Made by a program: the position numbers and the translations under genes | Assembly (NCBI RefSeq): GCF_001282785.1 | Contig: NZ_CVUA01000001.1 | Location: forward strand, 2,666,001-2,730,000 | Direction: 5' to 3' | Length of the DNA stretch: 64,000 bases | From: Halolamina sediminis | Lineage (GTDB): Archaea; Halobacteriota; Halobacteria; Halobacteriales; Haloferacaceae | In this document: positions 23,990 through 31,776 of the stretch, in pieces | How positions within the stretch are numbered: the stretch's first letter is position 1 | How the letters are laid out: every line of letters begins with the position of its first letter | The notes under the pieces: model-generated | Database searches by the model: none | What the model was told of the DNA's origin: nothing | The model's input: only the letters and a program-made list of their open reading frames with translations

Positions 23990-24504
23990 TGGCGATGGGA
24001 CTCGACTTCGAGGTCGTCGACCTGCCCGCCGCCGACCACCCCGAAGTCGGCGAGCAGGCACCCGACTTCACCCGCCCGCTGGTGAACGAGGAGTTCTGGG
24101 AGGACCGCTCGCTTTCCTCGCTCGTGGACGACGGCCCCGTGCTGCTGGTCGCCCACTCGATGGACGGCGCGTTCCCGGCCACCTACGTTTGGAACGAGAT
24201 CGACGACCGCGAGTGGACCGACGAGGTCGACGTGGTCGGGCTCTCGATCTCCTCGCCGTACGAGCACAAGGAGCTGCTCGCCGAGCGCGGCGACGGCGCC
24301 CGGCTGTTCTCCGACCCCGACGCCGGCGTCGCCGAGACGTACGGCATCGAACACGACCTCGACGGCATGACCGGGATCACCGAGCACCGACCCGCCGTGT
24401 TCCTGATCGACGGCGACCGAACGATCGAGTACGCGTGGGTCGCCGAGCAGTGGCCCGACTTCCCCGACTACGACGCGGTCGAGGCCGCGATCGACTCGCT
24501 GTAG
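23989..24504 (+). CDS. Peroxiredoxin-fold (AhpC/TSA-like) protein lacking any cysteine
   Basis: A 171-residue protein with the AhpC/TSA redoxin frame: VGEQAPDFTRPLVNEEFW, PVLLVAHSMDGAFPATYVWN, VVGLSISSPYEHKELL, GITEHRPAVFLIDGDRTIEY. Where peroxiredoxins have the peroxidatic Cys (in FTxxCT), this protein reads AHSMDGAFPATY and no Cys occurs anywhere in the sequence. A peroxidase reaction of the usual kind is thus not possible. Being coupled to a CPFC partner suggests a role in binding or presenting a substrate to that redox protein. Confidence 0.85.
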   Translation: MAMGLDFEVVDLPAADHPEVGEQAPDFTRPLVNEEFWEDRSLSSLVDDGPVLLVAHSMDGAFPATYVWNEIDDREWTDEVDVVGLSISSPYEHKELLAERGDGARLFSDPDAGVAETYGIEHDLDGMTGITEHRPAVFLIDGDRTIEYAWVAEQWPDFPDYDAVEAAIDSL

Positions 24505-24547
24505 GCGGTATCGCTCGCTTTTTTCCCGCCGATGCCCCAGGACGGGT

Positions 24548-25132
24548 ATGCGCGACGACCTCGTTCAGGCCACCAGCATGCTCGCGATGGGCGAGCTGGC
24601 GGTCTACCCGACCGACACCGTCTACGGGCTGGGCGCCGACGCGATCGCCGCCGACGCCGTCGAGCGCGTCTACGAGCTCAAGGGCCGCTCCCGGGACGAC
24701 CCGCTCTCGATGGCGGTGCCCGACGTGGACGAAGCGCTCGAACACGTCACCGCGACCGAGCGCGAGGAGGCGTTCATGCGCGAGTTCCTCCCGGGCCCCG
24801 TCACGGTCGTGCTCGAACGACAGGGCCACGTGCCGGACGCGCTGACCGCCGGTCGTGACCGCGTCGGGATCCGTATCCCGGACCACGAGCTCGCGCTCGA
24901 ACTGCTCGAGGAGTTCGCGCCGATCACCGCCACCAGCGCGAACCGCAGCGGCGAGGCCAACGCGACCCACCCCGACGACCTCGACGACGCGATCCGCGAG
25001 GGCGTCGGCGCCGTCGTCGACGGCGGCGAGCTCCCGGGCGGCGAGAGCACGGTCGTCGACCCCGGGACCGGCAAGATCCACCGCCGCGGCCGGGGCGCCG
25101 ACGAGGTCGAGCAGTGGCTGGCCGAGCACTGA
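24548..25132 (+). CDS. sua5: L-threonylcarbamoyladenylate synthase (Sua5/YrdC family)
   Basis: A 194-residue YrdC-fold protein without the extra C-terminal Sua5 domain. It makes threonylcarbamoyl-AMP from threonine, bicarbonate and ATP for the universal t6A37 tRNA modification. Typical segments are ELAVYPTDTVYGLGADAIAA, the KxR-type motif ELKGRSRDDPLSMAV, LPGPVTVVLERQGHVPDAL, RVGIRIPDH and APITATSANRSGEANATH. It stands 43 bp after the redoxin pair and convergent with the Cas4-like gene. Confidence 0.93.
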   Translation: MRDDLVQATSMLAMGELAVYPTDTVYGLGADAIAADAVERVYELKGRSRDDPLSMAVPDVDEALEHVTATEREEAFMREFLPGPVTVVLERQGHVPDALTAGRDRVGIRIPDHELALELLEEFAPITATSANRSGEANATHPDDLDDAIREGVGAVVDGGELPGGESTVVDPGTGKIHRRGRGADEVEQWLAEH

Positions 25133-25151
25133 ACGCTCGTCCCCTCGGCGC

Positions 25152-25832
25152 TCAGAGCCCCAGCAGCGACCGGAGCGACCGCGTTTTCACCCCACACGCC
25201 TCCCGATAGTCGCAGGACTCGCACTTCGCGTCGTCGTCGAGCCGCGGCGGCGGGCCGTCGAGCGTCTCGACCGTGCGGACCAGCTCCCGGTAGCGGGCCT
25301 TCTTGCGTGTGGTGAGCCGGACCGGCCGGACGACGCCCGCGGCGGGGTACTCCACGAGCGCACGCGGAACCGCACGTTCGCGCTGCCACGCGAGCGCCTT
25401 CGCGAGCGCGACCGCGCGGACCGACTGTGGCTCCCAGACGCCCGCGGGCGGCGGGACGCCCCCGGAGACGAGGACGGGCATCGGCGGCGTGGGATCGTCG
25501 CCGTCGCCGGCAGCGAGCAGTTTGTGGGCGACGCCGCGGCAGTCCTTCCCGGTCAGGAACGTGTCACGCTCTGCTGGGTCGACGAGGCGGTCCCAGAACG
25601 GTTCGGCGGCGAGGGCGTCGAGGTTTTCGCGGTACTCCGCGGGCGCGACGGTCAGCGGGAGGTCAGCGAGCGTCGCGTCGCTCGCCGTCCGGAGTTCGGG
25701 ATAGCGGAAGGCCAGTTCACGGCGGCGCTCGACCTCTGCCGGCGGGTCGCGGTCGTCGGACCGGCGGGCGTAGTAGAGCTGGCGCGGGCAGTACGCGGCG
25801 CGGCCGAGGTCGCTTGCGGCGACGAGGGACAC
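25152..25832 (-). CDS. Cas4/DUF83-like iron-sulfur protein (solo, degenerate nuclease motifs)
   Basis: A 226-residue protein with the four-cysteine pattern of Cas4/AddB-type nucleases: Cys15 in YCPRQLYYARR and a C-terminal cluster Cys204, Cys207, Cys213 (CESCDYREACG). The usual PD-(D/E)xK residues are hard to find: the central region reads PMPVLVSGGVPPPAGVWEPQ where an acidic-x-Lys motif is expected. It therefore probably holds a [4Fe-4S] cluster but may not cut DNA. No cas genes or CRISPR array occur in the window. The gene is convergent with sua5 and codirectional with the next minus-strand gene at 25870. Confidence 0.7.
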   Translation of the reverse strand: MSLVAASDLGRAAYCPRQLYYARRSDDRDPPAEVERRRELAFRYPELRTASDATLADLPLTVAPAEYRENLDALAAEPFWDRLVDPAERDTFLTGKDCRGVAHKLLAAGDGDDPTPPMPVLVSGGVPPPAGVWEPQSVRAVALAKALAWQRERAVPRALVEYPAAGVVRPVRLTTRKKARYRELVRTVETLDGPPPRLDDDAKCESCDYREACGVKTRSLRSLLGL

Positions 25833-25869
25833 GGGAACGGTGGTCCCGTCATCCCACTTGAAAAGCGGG

Positions 25870-26475
25870 CTACAGCTGGGTGTTCGTCTCGATGTCCTCG
25901 GCGGCCTCCTCCAGCCCCGACTCGCGGGCGTCGGCGGCGTGGCTGTCCCGGAGGTCCGCGTCGGTGAGGAGTTCGGCGAACTCGTCGACGAAACGGCCGT
26001 TCGCGCGGGTCGAGCGCCGGTCGGCCGCGATCACCTGCGAGTAGTGCTCGACCGTCTCGCGGTCCACGTCCAGCCGCTCGGCGCGCTCCTCGAGGGGCAC
26101 GTCCGCGACGATCAGCTCCCGGAGCTCGTCCATCGGGAGCGGGGCATCGCGGTCGCTTTCGCGGACGAGGTGGAGATCCATCCGTGCCCGGAACACGGTC
26201 GCCTCGTCGGTCCCCAGCGCGTCGGCGATCTGGCTATCGCCCTCGCCGGCGAAAAAGTGCGTCACGGCCCGGACCAGCGCGTCGTCGTCGAGCCCAGACT
26301 CGAACGCGTACCGCTCTCGCATCCGCCCGACCAGCTCCAAGATCCGTGCCTCGGCGTCCTCGGCGGCGACCGTGTCGGCGAGATCGCCCCGATCCTCCGC
26401 CTGATCCTCGGTCACCTCCTCGGCGCCCGTGGTCTCGACGAACAGGTCCCGGAGCTCCTCGGTTTGTTCGTCCAT
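25870..26475 (-). CDS. Haloarchaeal acidic helix-turn-helix protein (conditioned-medium-induced protein 4-like)
   Basis: A 201-residue very acidic protein. It opens MDEQTEELRDLFVETTGAEE, which resembles from memory the haloarchaeal family named conditioned medium-induced protein 4. Two helix-turn-helix-like segments can be seen: EGDSQIADALGTDEATVFRA and VPLEERAERLDVDRETVEHY. It may be a regulator responding to cell density, but this is only a family-name inference. The ATG at 26475 begins the recognised N-terminus and the gene diverges from bioY by a 102-bp gap that contains the BirA-type operator. Confidence 0.6.
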   Translation of the reverse strand: MDEQTEELRDLFVETTGAEEVTEDQAEDRGDLADTVAAEDAEARILELVGRMRERYAFESGLDDDALVRAVTHFFAGEGDSQIADALGTDEATVFRARMDLHLVRESDRDAPLPMDELRELIVADVPLEERAERLDVDRETVEHYSQVIAADRRSTRANGRFVDEFAELLTDADLRDSHAADARESGLEEAAEDIETNTQL

Positions 26476-26532
26476 AGGGGTGAACGGACGTGCCACGAGC
26501 GAATAAGGGTTGGGTAGCGCCCGGGCCACGCG

Positions 26533-26566
26533 CTCGTAAACCGTAGCGTTAAGGTGGGTTTACGAG
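26533..26566. promoter_or_regulatory. BirA-type operator overlapping the bioY TATA box
   Basis: CTCGTAAACC at 26533-26542 and GGTTTACGAG at 26557-26566 are perfect inverted arms separated by 14 bases. The published biotin-repressor consensus, as I recall it, is TTGTAAACC-N14/15-GGTTTACAA, differing by one base per arm. The spacer contains GCGTTAAGG, a TATA-like element 27-33 nt before the bioY GTG start. Binding of a BirA-type repressor here would block TBP/TFB access, giving biotin-dependent shut-off of the bioYMN genes. Confidence 0.85.
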
Positions 26567-26577
26567 AACCGTCGGGC

Positions 26578-27162
26578 GTGTCAACCGCAACCGACTCCGT
26601 CGACCTCGTCGGCGACGACGTCGTCGTCAACCTCGTCCGCGCCGCGCTGCTGGCGGCGCTGATGGGTGCGTTCGCGTTCGTCTCGTTCCCCAACCCACTC
26701 AGCCCGGGCGTCCCCGTCACCGCGCAGGTGCTGGGCGTGTTCCTCGCGGGGATCTACCTCGGCCCCGCGTGGGGTGGGTTCGCGATGGCCCTGTACGTAC
26801 TGGCCGGCGTGCTGGGCGCGCCCGTCTTCTCGGGCGCCAGCGCCGGACTTGGAGAGATATTCGGGCCGACCGGCGGCTACCTGCTCTCCTACCCGTTCGC
26901 GGCCGCGCTGATCGGCGCGATCGTCCACGGCGCCGACGGGCTGGTCGATCCCGAGACGGTCTCGCTGCCGCGGCTGGTGGCCGCGATGGCTGGCGGCGTG
27001 CTCGTCATCTACGGGTTCGGCATCCCCGTCTACTGGTACTACCTCGACACGAGCTTCGTCGCCGCCGTCTTCGCCGCGGGCGTCGCGTTCGTCCCCGCCG
27101 AGCTGGTGAAGATGGCCGCCGCCGTCGGGATCGTCCGCTCCGACGAGGTCCAGGCGACCTGA
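26578..27162 (+). CDS. bioY: BioY, biotin-binding S component of an ECF transporter
   Basis: A 194-residue membrane protein with about six transmembrane helices. Typical BioY segments are ALMGAFAFVSFPNPLSPGVP, VTAQVLGVFLAGIYLGPAWG, GAPVFSGASAGLGEIFGPTG and YLLSYPFAAALIGAI. It captures biotin from outside and works with the BioM ATPase and BioN transmembrane coupling protein encoded just downstream. The GTG at 26578 is chosen as start because it is placed correctly relative to the TATA box inside the BirA-type operator; a GTG 24 bases upstream lies within the operator. The stop is 1 base before the bioM GTG. Confidence 0.95.
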   Translation: MSTATDSVDLVGDDVVVNLVRAALLAALMGAFAFVSFPNPLSPGVPVTAQVLGVFLAGIYLGPAWGGFAMALYVLAGVLGAPVFSGASAGLGEIFGPTGGYLLSYPFAAALIGAIVHGADGLVDPETVSLPRLVAAMAGGVLVIYGFGIPVYWYYLDTSFVAAVFAAGVAFVPAELVKMAAAVGIVRSDEVQAT

Positions 27163-27163
27163 C

Positions 27164-27883
27164 GTGCTCGAACTCGACGGACTGGTCCACGAGTACGACG
27201 ACGCCCGCGCGGTCGACGGCATCTCGCTGACGATCCCCGACGGGCAGTTCCTCGTGCTCTGCGGGGCGAACGGCTCCGGGAAGTCGACGCTCGTCCGCCA
27301 CCTGAACGGGCTGCTCGAACCCGACGCGGGCCGCGTACTCGTGAACGGGACCGGGGCGACGGAGGACCCAGTCGCCGCCCGAACAGCGGTGGGGATGGCG
27401 TTTCAGGAGCCCCGCGACCAGTTCGTCGCCGCGACGGTCGGCGGCGACGTGCGATTCGGCCCGGAGAACCTCGGCCTCGACCACGACGAGATCGACCGCC
27501 GGGCCGAAGAAGCACTCGCCGCGGTGGGGCTCGACGGCCGGGGAGACGACCGGATCGAGACGCTCTCGGGCGGCGAGCGCGAGCGCCTCGCTGTCGCGGG
27601 CGCGCTCGCGATGGAGCCCGACCACCTCGTGCTCGACGAGCCGTTCACGGGGCTCGATTCGCCCGCACGCGACCGCCTGCTCGGCCACCTGCGCGACCTC
27701 CACGCCGACGGCACGGGGCTGATCGTCGTGACCCACGACCTCCGGGACCTGCTCGGCGACGCCGAGCGCGTGGTCTGTCTCGTCGACGGGCGGGTCGTCG
27801 TGGACGCGCCCCCGAACGGGGCAGTCGCGGAGCTCCCCGACTACGGCGTTCGCGTCCCCGAAACCGAGGCAGCGACCGACTGA
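27164..27883 (+). CDS. bioM: BioM, ATPase of the biotin ECF transporter
   Basis: A 239-residue ABC ATPase: Walker A GANGSGKST (about residues 38-46), Q-loop FQEPRDQFVAATV, signature LSGGERERLAVAGAL, Walker B HLVLDEPFTGLD and switch His in VVTHD. The Q-loop PxxQ pattern and the close relation to cobalt/ECF A components fit BioM. It starts with GTG one base after bioY and its stop overlaps the bioN start (TGATG), so the three genes form one coupled operon. It powers biotin uptake at the inner face of the membrane. Confidence 0.93.
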   Translation: MLELDGLVHEYDDARAVDGISLTIPDGQFLVLCGANGSGKSTLVRHLNGLLEPDAGRVLVNGTGATEDPVAARTAVGMAFQEPRDQFVAATVGGDVRFGPENLGLDHDEIDRRAEEALAAVGLDGRGDDRIETLSGGERERLAVAGALAMEPDHLVLDEPFTGLDSPARDRLLGHLRDLHADGTGLIVVTHDLRDLLGDAERVVCLVDGRVVVDAPPNGAVAELPDYGVRVPETEAATD

Positions 27884-28587
27884 TGCTCCGCTACGCGCCC
27901 GGCGACTCGTTCGCTCACCGACTCGACCCGCGGACGAAGCTGGCGGTCCAGCTCGCGTTCGCCGCCGCCGCGTTCGCCCACACCGACCCGCGGGGGCTAG
28001 CGGTGCTGACCGTCGTGACCGGCGTCGCGCTCGCGAGCGCGCGGCTCTCCCCCGTTTCGGTGCTGTGGGGTTACCGCTTCCTGCTCCCGCTGCTCGCGGC
28101 CGCGGTGCTGTTCGAGCTGGTGACGCTTGGCCCACCGTGGATCGAGCCGGCGGCGGCGGTCGACCCGCTGCTCGCGAGCTACCGGACACTGCTGATCGTC
28201 GCCGTCGCGGCGGGCTACGTCCGGACGACCGCGGCCCGGGAGTCCCGCGCTGCGGTACAGTGGGCGATCCCCGGGAAGCCGGGGCGGCTGCTGGCTGCGG
28301 GCGTGGGGCTCGTCTTCCGCTTTCTGCCTCTGTTGCGGCGTGACGTGGCGGCGATCCAAGACGCCGAGCGGGCGCGGCTGGGCGACGAGCGCCCGACCCG
28401 CGAGCGGCTGGGGACCGTCGGCGCGGCCGGGCTGAACCGAGCGTTCGCGCGGGCGGACCGGCTGGCGGCGGCGCTCTCGGCGCGGTGTTTCTCCTGGAAC
28501 GCGACGCTGCCGCGGCTCCGGTTCGGGCGCGTCGACGTGCCGGCGCTGGTGGTGGTGGCGGCGCTGGTGGCGTACGTGTTCGGGTGA
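27883..28587 (+). CDS. bioN: BioN, transmembrane coupling (T) component of the biotin ECF transporter
   Basis: A 234-residue EcfT-type protein: five or so membrane helices (FLLPLLAAAVLFELVTLGPP, LLIVAVAAGYVRTT) followed by the cytoplasmic coupling helices with Ala-Arg-Gly-like motifs, here ERARLGDER and FARADRLAAALSARCF, that contact the ATPase. The opening LDPRTKLAVQLAFAAAAFAH is the usual EcfT N-terminus. Last gene of the bioYMN set; the next gene has its own TATA-like element. Confidence 0.9.
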   Translation: MLRYAPGDSFAHRLDPRTKLAVQLAFAAAAFAHTDPRGLAVLTVVTGVALASARLSPVSVLWGYRFLLPLLAAAVLFELVTLGPPWIEPAAAVDPLLASYRTLLIVAVAAGYVRTTAARESRAAVQWAIPGKPGRLLAAGVGLVFRFLPLLRRDVAAIQDAERARLGDERPTRERLGTVGAAGLNRAFARADRLAAALSARCFSWNATLPRLRFGRVDVPALVVVAALVAYVFG

Positions 28588-28617
28588 GCCGGCGGGAGCG
28601 GCCGCTCGCAGTCGGCA

Positions 28618-28626
28618 CCATTTAGG
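28618..28626 (+). promoter_or_regulatory. Putative TATA box of the iron-sulfur oxidoreductase gene
   Basis: CCATTTAGG ends 24 nt before the ATG at 28651 and follows the bioN stop, suggesting an independent promoter after the biotin operon. Confidence 0.45.
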
Positions 28627-28650
28627 TGACGGCAGCGCAGTATACAGGGT

Positions 28651-30813
28651 ATGCTTGCACAGACGCGCGAGACGTTCTGGACGATTTCGCCGACGGGGAA
28701 GGCGGCCTTTTACTTCCTCGCGGCGGCGGCGATCCTGGTGTTCGCCGTCGGCGTCTACGAGCGGTTCCGGCGCTACGCGCGGGCGAAGGAGGACCCGTTC
28801 CCGCGGCTCGACGACCTGCCCGGCCGCGTCGTCGACGCCGCCGGCACCGTGCTCTCGAACCGGAAGCAGTTCGATCGGGACACCTACGCCGGGGTGATGC
28901 ACGCGTTCATCCTCTGGGGGTTCCTGACGCTGCTGATCGGGACGACGATCCTCGGGTTCGACATCGACGTGTACCGCGTCGTCACCGGCACGTCGTTCTT
29001 CACGGGCGACTTCTACCTCGCGTACTCGCTGGTGATGGACGCGATGGGCCTCCTGTTCGTCGTCGGCGTCGGGATGGCGATCTACAAGCGCTACGCCCGG
29101 CGTGACGGCCGACTCTGGGGGAAGCACACGAGTCTCGAGGACGACGCGTTCGTCTGGACGCTGTTCGCGCTGGGCGCCGGCGGCTACCTGCTCGAAGGGC
29201 TGCGCATCCGCGCGACGGGGTTCCCCGACTTCGAGACGGTCAGCTTCGTCGGCTACTTCGTCGCGATGGTGATCGAAGGTGCGGGCGTCGACGCCGGCGG
29301 CGCCGAGGCGCTGTACTGGTGGGGCTGGTGGTCCCACTCGCTGATCGCGTTCGGCTTCGTCGCCTTCGTCCCCTACGCGAAGCCGTTCCACATGATCTCC
29401 AGCTTCGCGAACGTCGTCGTCAGCGACGACAAAGCGGGCGCGCGGCTGCCCTCCGTCCCCGCCGATCTCGACGCCGACACGGGCGCGGAGTCCATCGACT
29501 CCTTCACCTGGAGCGAGACGCTGGATCAGGACGCCTGCACCAAGTGCGGCCGCTGCTCCTCGGTCTGTCCGGCGAACGCCTCCGGCCGGGATTTGGACCC
29601 GCGGGACGTGATCCTCGACCTGAAGAGCTACCGCGAGGAGGTCGACGCCGGCGGCGAGGAGGTCGACATCGTCGCCGACGGCGGCGAGAGCGTCATCGAC
29701 GCGAGCACGATGGAGTCCTGTCTCTCCTGTATGGCGTGTATGGACGCCTGCCCGGTCGACATCGAGCACCTCACCAGCTTCACGAAGATGAACCGACAGC
29801 TCGTCGACACGGGGCAAGTCAACAGTGAGATGCAGGACGTGTTCCAGGACGTGATGCAGAAGGGCAACACGTTCGGCGACCCGAACCGCACGCGCGGCGA
29901 CTGGTCCGACGAATTGGCGTTCGACGTGACCGACGCCCGCGAGCAGGAGGTCGACTACCTCTGGTACGTCGGCGACTACCCGAGCTTCGACGACCGGAAC
30001 AAGAAGGTCGCCCGCGCGCTGGCCCGGGTGTTCGAGGCCGCCGACGTGAGCTACGGGATCCTGTTCGACGACGAGAAGTACGACGGCAACGACATCCGCC
30101 GGGCGGGCGAGGAGTTCCTCTACATGGAGCTGGCGGGGCACCACGTCGAGACGTTCGACGAGGTGGAGTTCGACCACATCGTCTGCACGGACCCTCACTC
30201 GTTCAACACGATCAAAAACGAGTACCCCGAAGTCGACTACGCCGAGTTCGCTGACGACCCCGTGATGCCGTTCGACTACGACGAGGAGTGGAACGCCGAC
30301 GGCGAGATCGGCGTGTTCCACTGGACGCAGGTCGTCTCGGATCTGGTCGACGCCGGCCGACTGGACCTCACGGGCGCCGACCTCGACTACACCGTCACCT
30401 ACCACGATCCCTGTCACCTCGGGCGGTACAACGGCGAGTACGAGGCGCCCCGTCAGCTGATCGAGGCGACGGGCTGTGAGCTCCACGAGATGCCCCGCAG
30501 TCACGACGACTCGTTCTGCTGTGGCGGCGGCGGCGGCGGGCTCTGGATGGAGTTCGACGACGAGCCCAAACCCAGCGAGGAGCGCCTGCGCGAGGGGATC
30601 GAGGACACCGACGCCGGGAGCGAGATCGAGAAGTTCGTCGTCGCCTGCCCGATGTGTACGACGATGTTCGAGGACGGCCGCAAGACCGGCGGGTTCGAGG
30701 ACGACCTCGAGATCGTCGACGTGGCCGAACTGCTGGAGGAGGCGCTGGACTCACAGGGCGCGCTGGCGTCGGTCGGCGCCGACGACGGGACGACCGCGGC
30801 GAGCGCGGACTGA
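28651..30813 (+). CDS. Membrane-bound heterodisulfide-reductase-like iron-sulfur oxidoreductase (EMO-like)
   Basis: A 720-residue protein. Residues 15-260 form a haem-b-type NarI-like membrane domain with several helices and candidate His ligands (MHAFILWGF, WWSHSLIAFGF, KPFHMISSF). Two [4Fe-4S] motifs follow: CTKCGRCSSVCP from Cys296 and CLSCMACMDACP from Cys357. The C-terminal half has the CCG-type repeats of heterodisulfide reductase subunit D/GlpC (CTDPHS at 512, HDPCHLGRY, CCGGGGGG at 623, CPMC at 667). This layout matches the proteins proposed to pass electrons from electron-transfer flavoprotein to menaquinone, linking acyl-CoA oxidation to respiration. No ETF gene is adjacent. Confidence 0.85.
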   Translation: MLAQTRETFWTISPTGKAAFYFLAAAAILVFAVGVYERFRRYARAKEDPFPRLDDLPGRVVDAAGTVLSNRKQFDRDTYAGVMHAFILWGFLTLLIGTTILGFDIDVYRVVTGTSFFTGDFYLAYSLVMDAMGLLFVVGVGMAIYKRYARRDGRLWGKHTSLEDDAFVWTLFALGAGGYLLEGLRIRATGFPDFETVSFVGYFVAMVIEGAGVDAGGAEALYWWGWWSHSLIAFGFVAFVPYAKPFHMISSFANVVVSDDKAGARLPSVPADLDADTGAESIDSFTWSETLDQDACTKCGRCSSVCPANASGRDLDPRDVILDLKSYREEVDAGGEEVDIVADGGESVIDASTMESCLSCMACMDACPVDIEHLTSFTKMNRQLVDTGQVNSEMQDVFQDVMQKGNTFGDPNRTRGDWSDELAFDVTDAREQEVDYLWYVGDYPSFDDRNKKVARALARVFEAADVSYGILFDDEKYDGNDIRRAGEEFLYMELAGHHVETFDEVEFDHIVCTDPHSFNTIKNEYPEVDYAEFADDPVMPFDYDEEWNADGEIGVFHWTQVVSDLVDAGRLDLTGADLDYTVTYHDPCHLGRYNGEYEAPRQLIEATGCELHEMPRSHDDSFCCGGGGGGLWMEFDDEPKPSEERLREGIEDTDAGSEIEKFVVACPMCTTMFEDGRKTGGFEDDLEIVDVAELLEEALDSQGALASVGADDGTTAASAD

Positions 30814-30849
30814 CGCGAGCGGTACGCCTTTTCGGCTGTCGGGTGAGCG

Positions 30850-31713
30850 ATGAGTATGGATCCTGAGAGGGTGTACGGCGTCGACTTCAGCGGGGCGCAG
30901 GACGCCGAGCGGAACGTCTGGATCGCCGGCGGCCCGCTGAAGGACGACGGTGTCCAGATCGAGACGCTCGGCTCGGGCCGGGAGCTACTCAGCGACGCCT
31001 CGGGGCGGGAAGCGACCCACGATGCGCTCGTCGACTGGCTCCGCGAGCGGGAATCGGCCGCCGTCGGGCTAGACTTCTCGTTCGGCCTGCCGTCGACGCT
31101 GCTGGACGCGATGGAGGACTCGCCGGGCCACTGGACGGTGTTCCTCGACGCCTTCCCGCCCGCAGGCTGTGCGGATCCCGGCGCTTTCGAGGAGTGGGGA
31201 AAGGAGCGAACCCGGAGGGCGACCGACGGCGACCGGGCGTTCCTGAAACGTGAAACCGATACGCCGGTCGGCGCCAGTTCCCCGTACGGCTTCATCGGGA
31301 GCACGATCACGTTCTACGGGATCCGCGACGTTCTCGCACCGTTGGTCCGTGGGAGCGACGGCGGCGAGGCTGTCGCAACCGTGGCACCGATGCAGACGAG
31401 CACGTTCGAGCCGCCGCTGACGCTGCTGGAGACGTACCCCGCGGGCGTACTGGACGATCTCGGTCTGCAGCGACGCAACTACAAGGGCGCAAGCGACGCC
31501 GAGCGCGCCGCACGCCGGGAGAACCTCGAGGGGCTCACGTCGTCGGTCGACGTCTCCGTGTACGACGACGACCGTACGACCATCGTCGACGATACCGGCG
31601 GCGACGCGTTGGACGCCGTCGTCGCCGCAGCCGCGACCTATCGAGCCGTAGACGGCGACTTCGCCCACGACGAGAACCACTACGACGAACGGGAGGGCGA
31701 CATCTACGTCTGA
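30850..31713 (+). CDS. DUF429-family protein
   Basis: A 287-residue protein with the DUF429 hallmark opening YGVDFSGAQDAERNVWIAGG, which resembles an RNase H-like/actin-like first strand with a conserved Asp, and a second acidic strand SAAVGLDFSFGLP. Near the end GGDALDAVVAAAATYRAV holds a third Asp. These three acidic positions suggest an RNase H-fold enzyme, though the activity of the family is not established. The N-terminal ATG at 30850 is used; one at 30856 is equally possible. It lies 36 bp after the iron-sulfur oxidoreductase and could share its transcript. Confidence 0.75.
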   Translation: MSMDPERVYGVDFSGAQDAERNVWIAGGPLKDDGVQIETLGSGRELLSDASGREATHDALVDWLRERESAAVGLDFSFGLPSTLLDAMEDSPGHWTVFLDAFPPAGCADPGAFEEWGKERTRRATDGDRAFLKRETDTPVGASSPYGFIGSTITFYGIRDVLAPLVRGSDGGEAVATVAPMQTSTFEPPLTLLETYPAGVLDDLGLQRRNYKGASDAERAARRENLEGLTSSVDVSVYDDDRTTIVDDTGGDALDAVVAAAATYRAVDGDFAHDENHYDEREGDIYV

Positions 31714-31776
31714 CCCACGAGAGCGGCTCACACGCCGCACCACACGCGTTTTACCCCTCGGCCGACAAGCCGAGGT

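Noticed and set aside
25152-25832. Part of a CRISPR-Cas locus
   Set aside because: No other cas gene or repeat array is in the window; it is a solo Cas4-like gene.
27997-30504. Very long minus-strand open frame over bioN and the iron-sulfur oxidoreductase
   Set aside because: No recognisable domains and Val/Arg/Asp-rich shadow composition, whereas the plus strand encodes motif-complete proteins.
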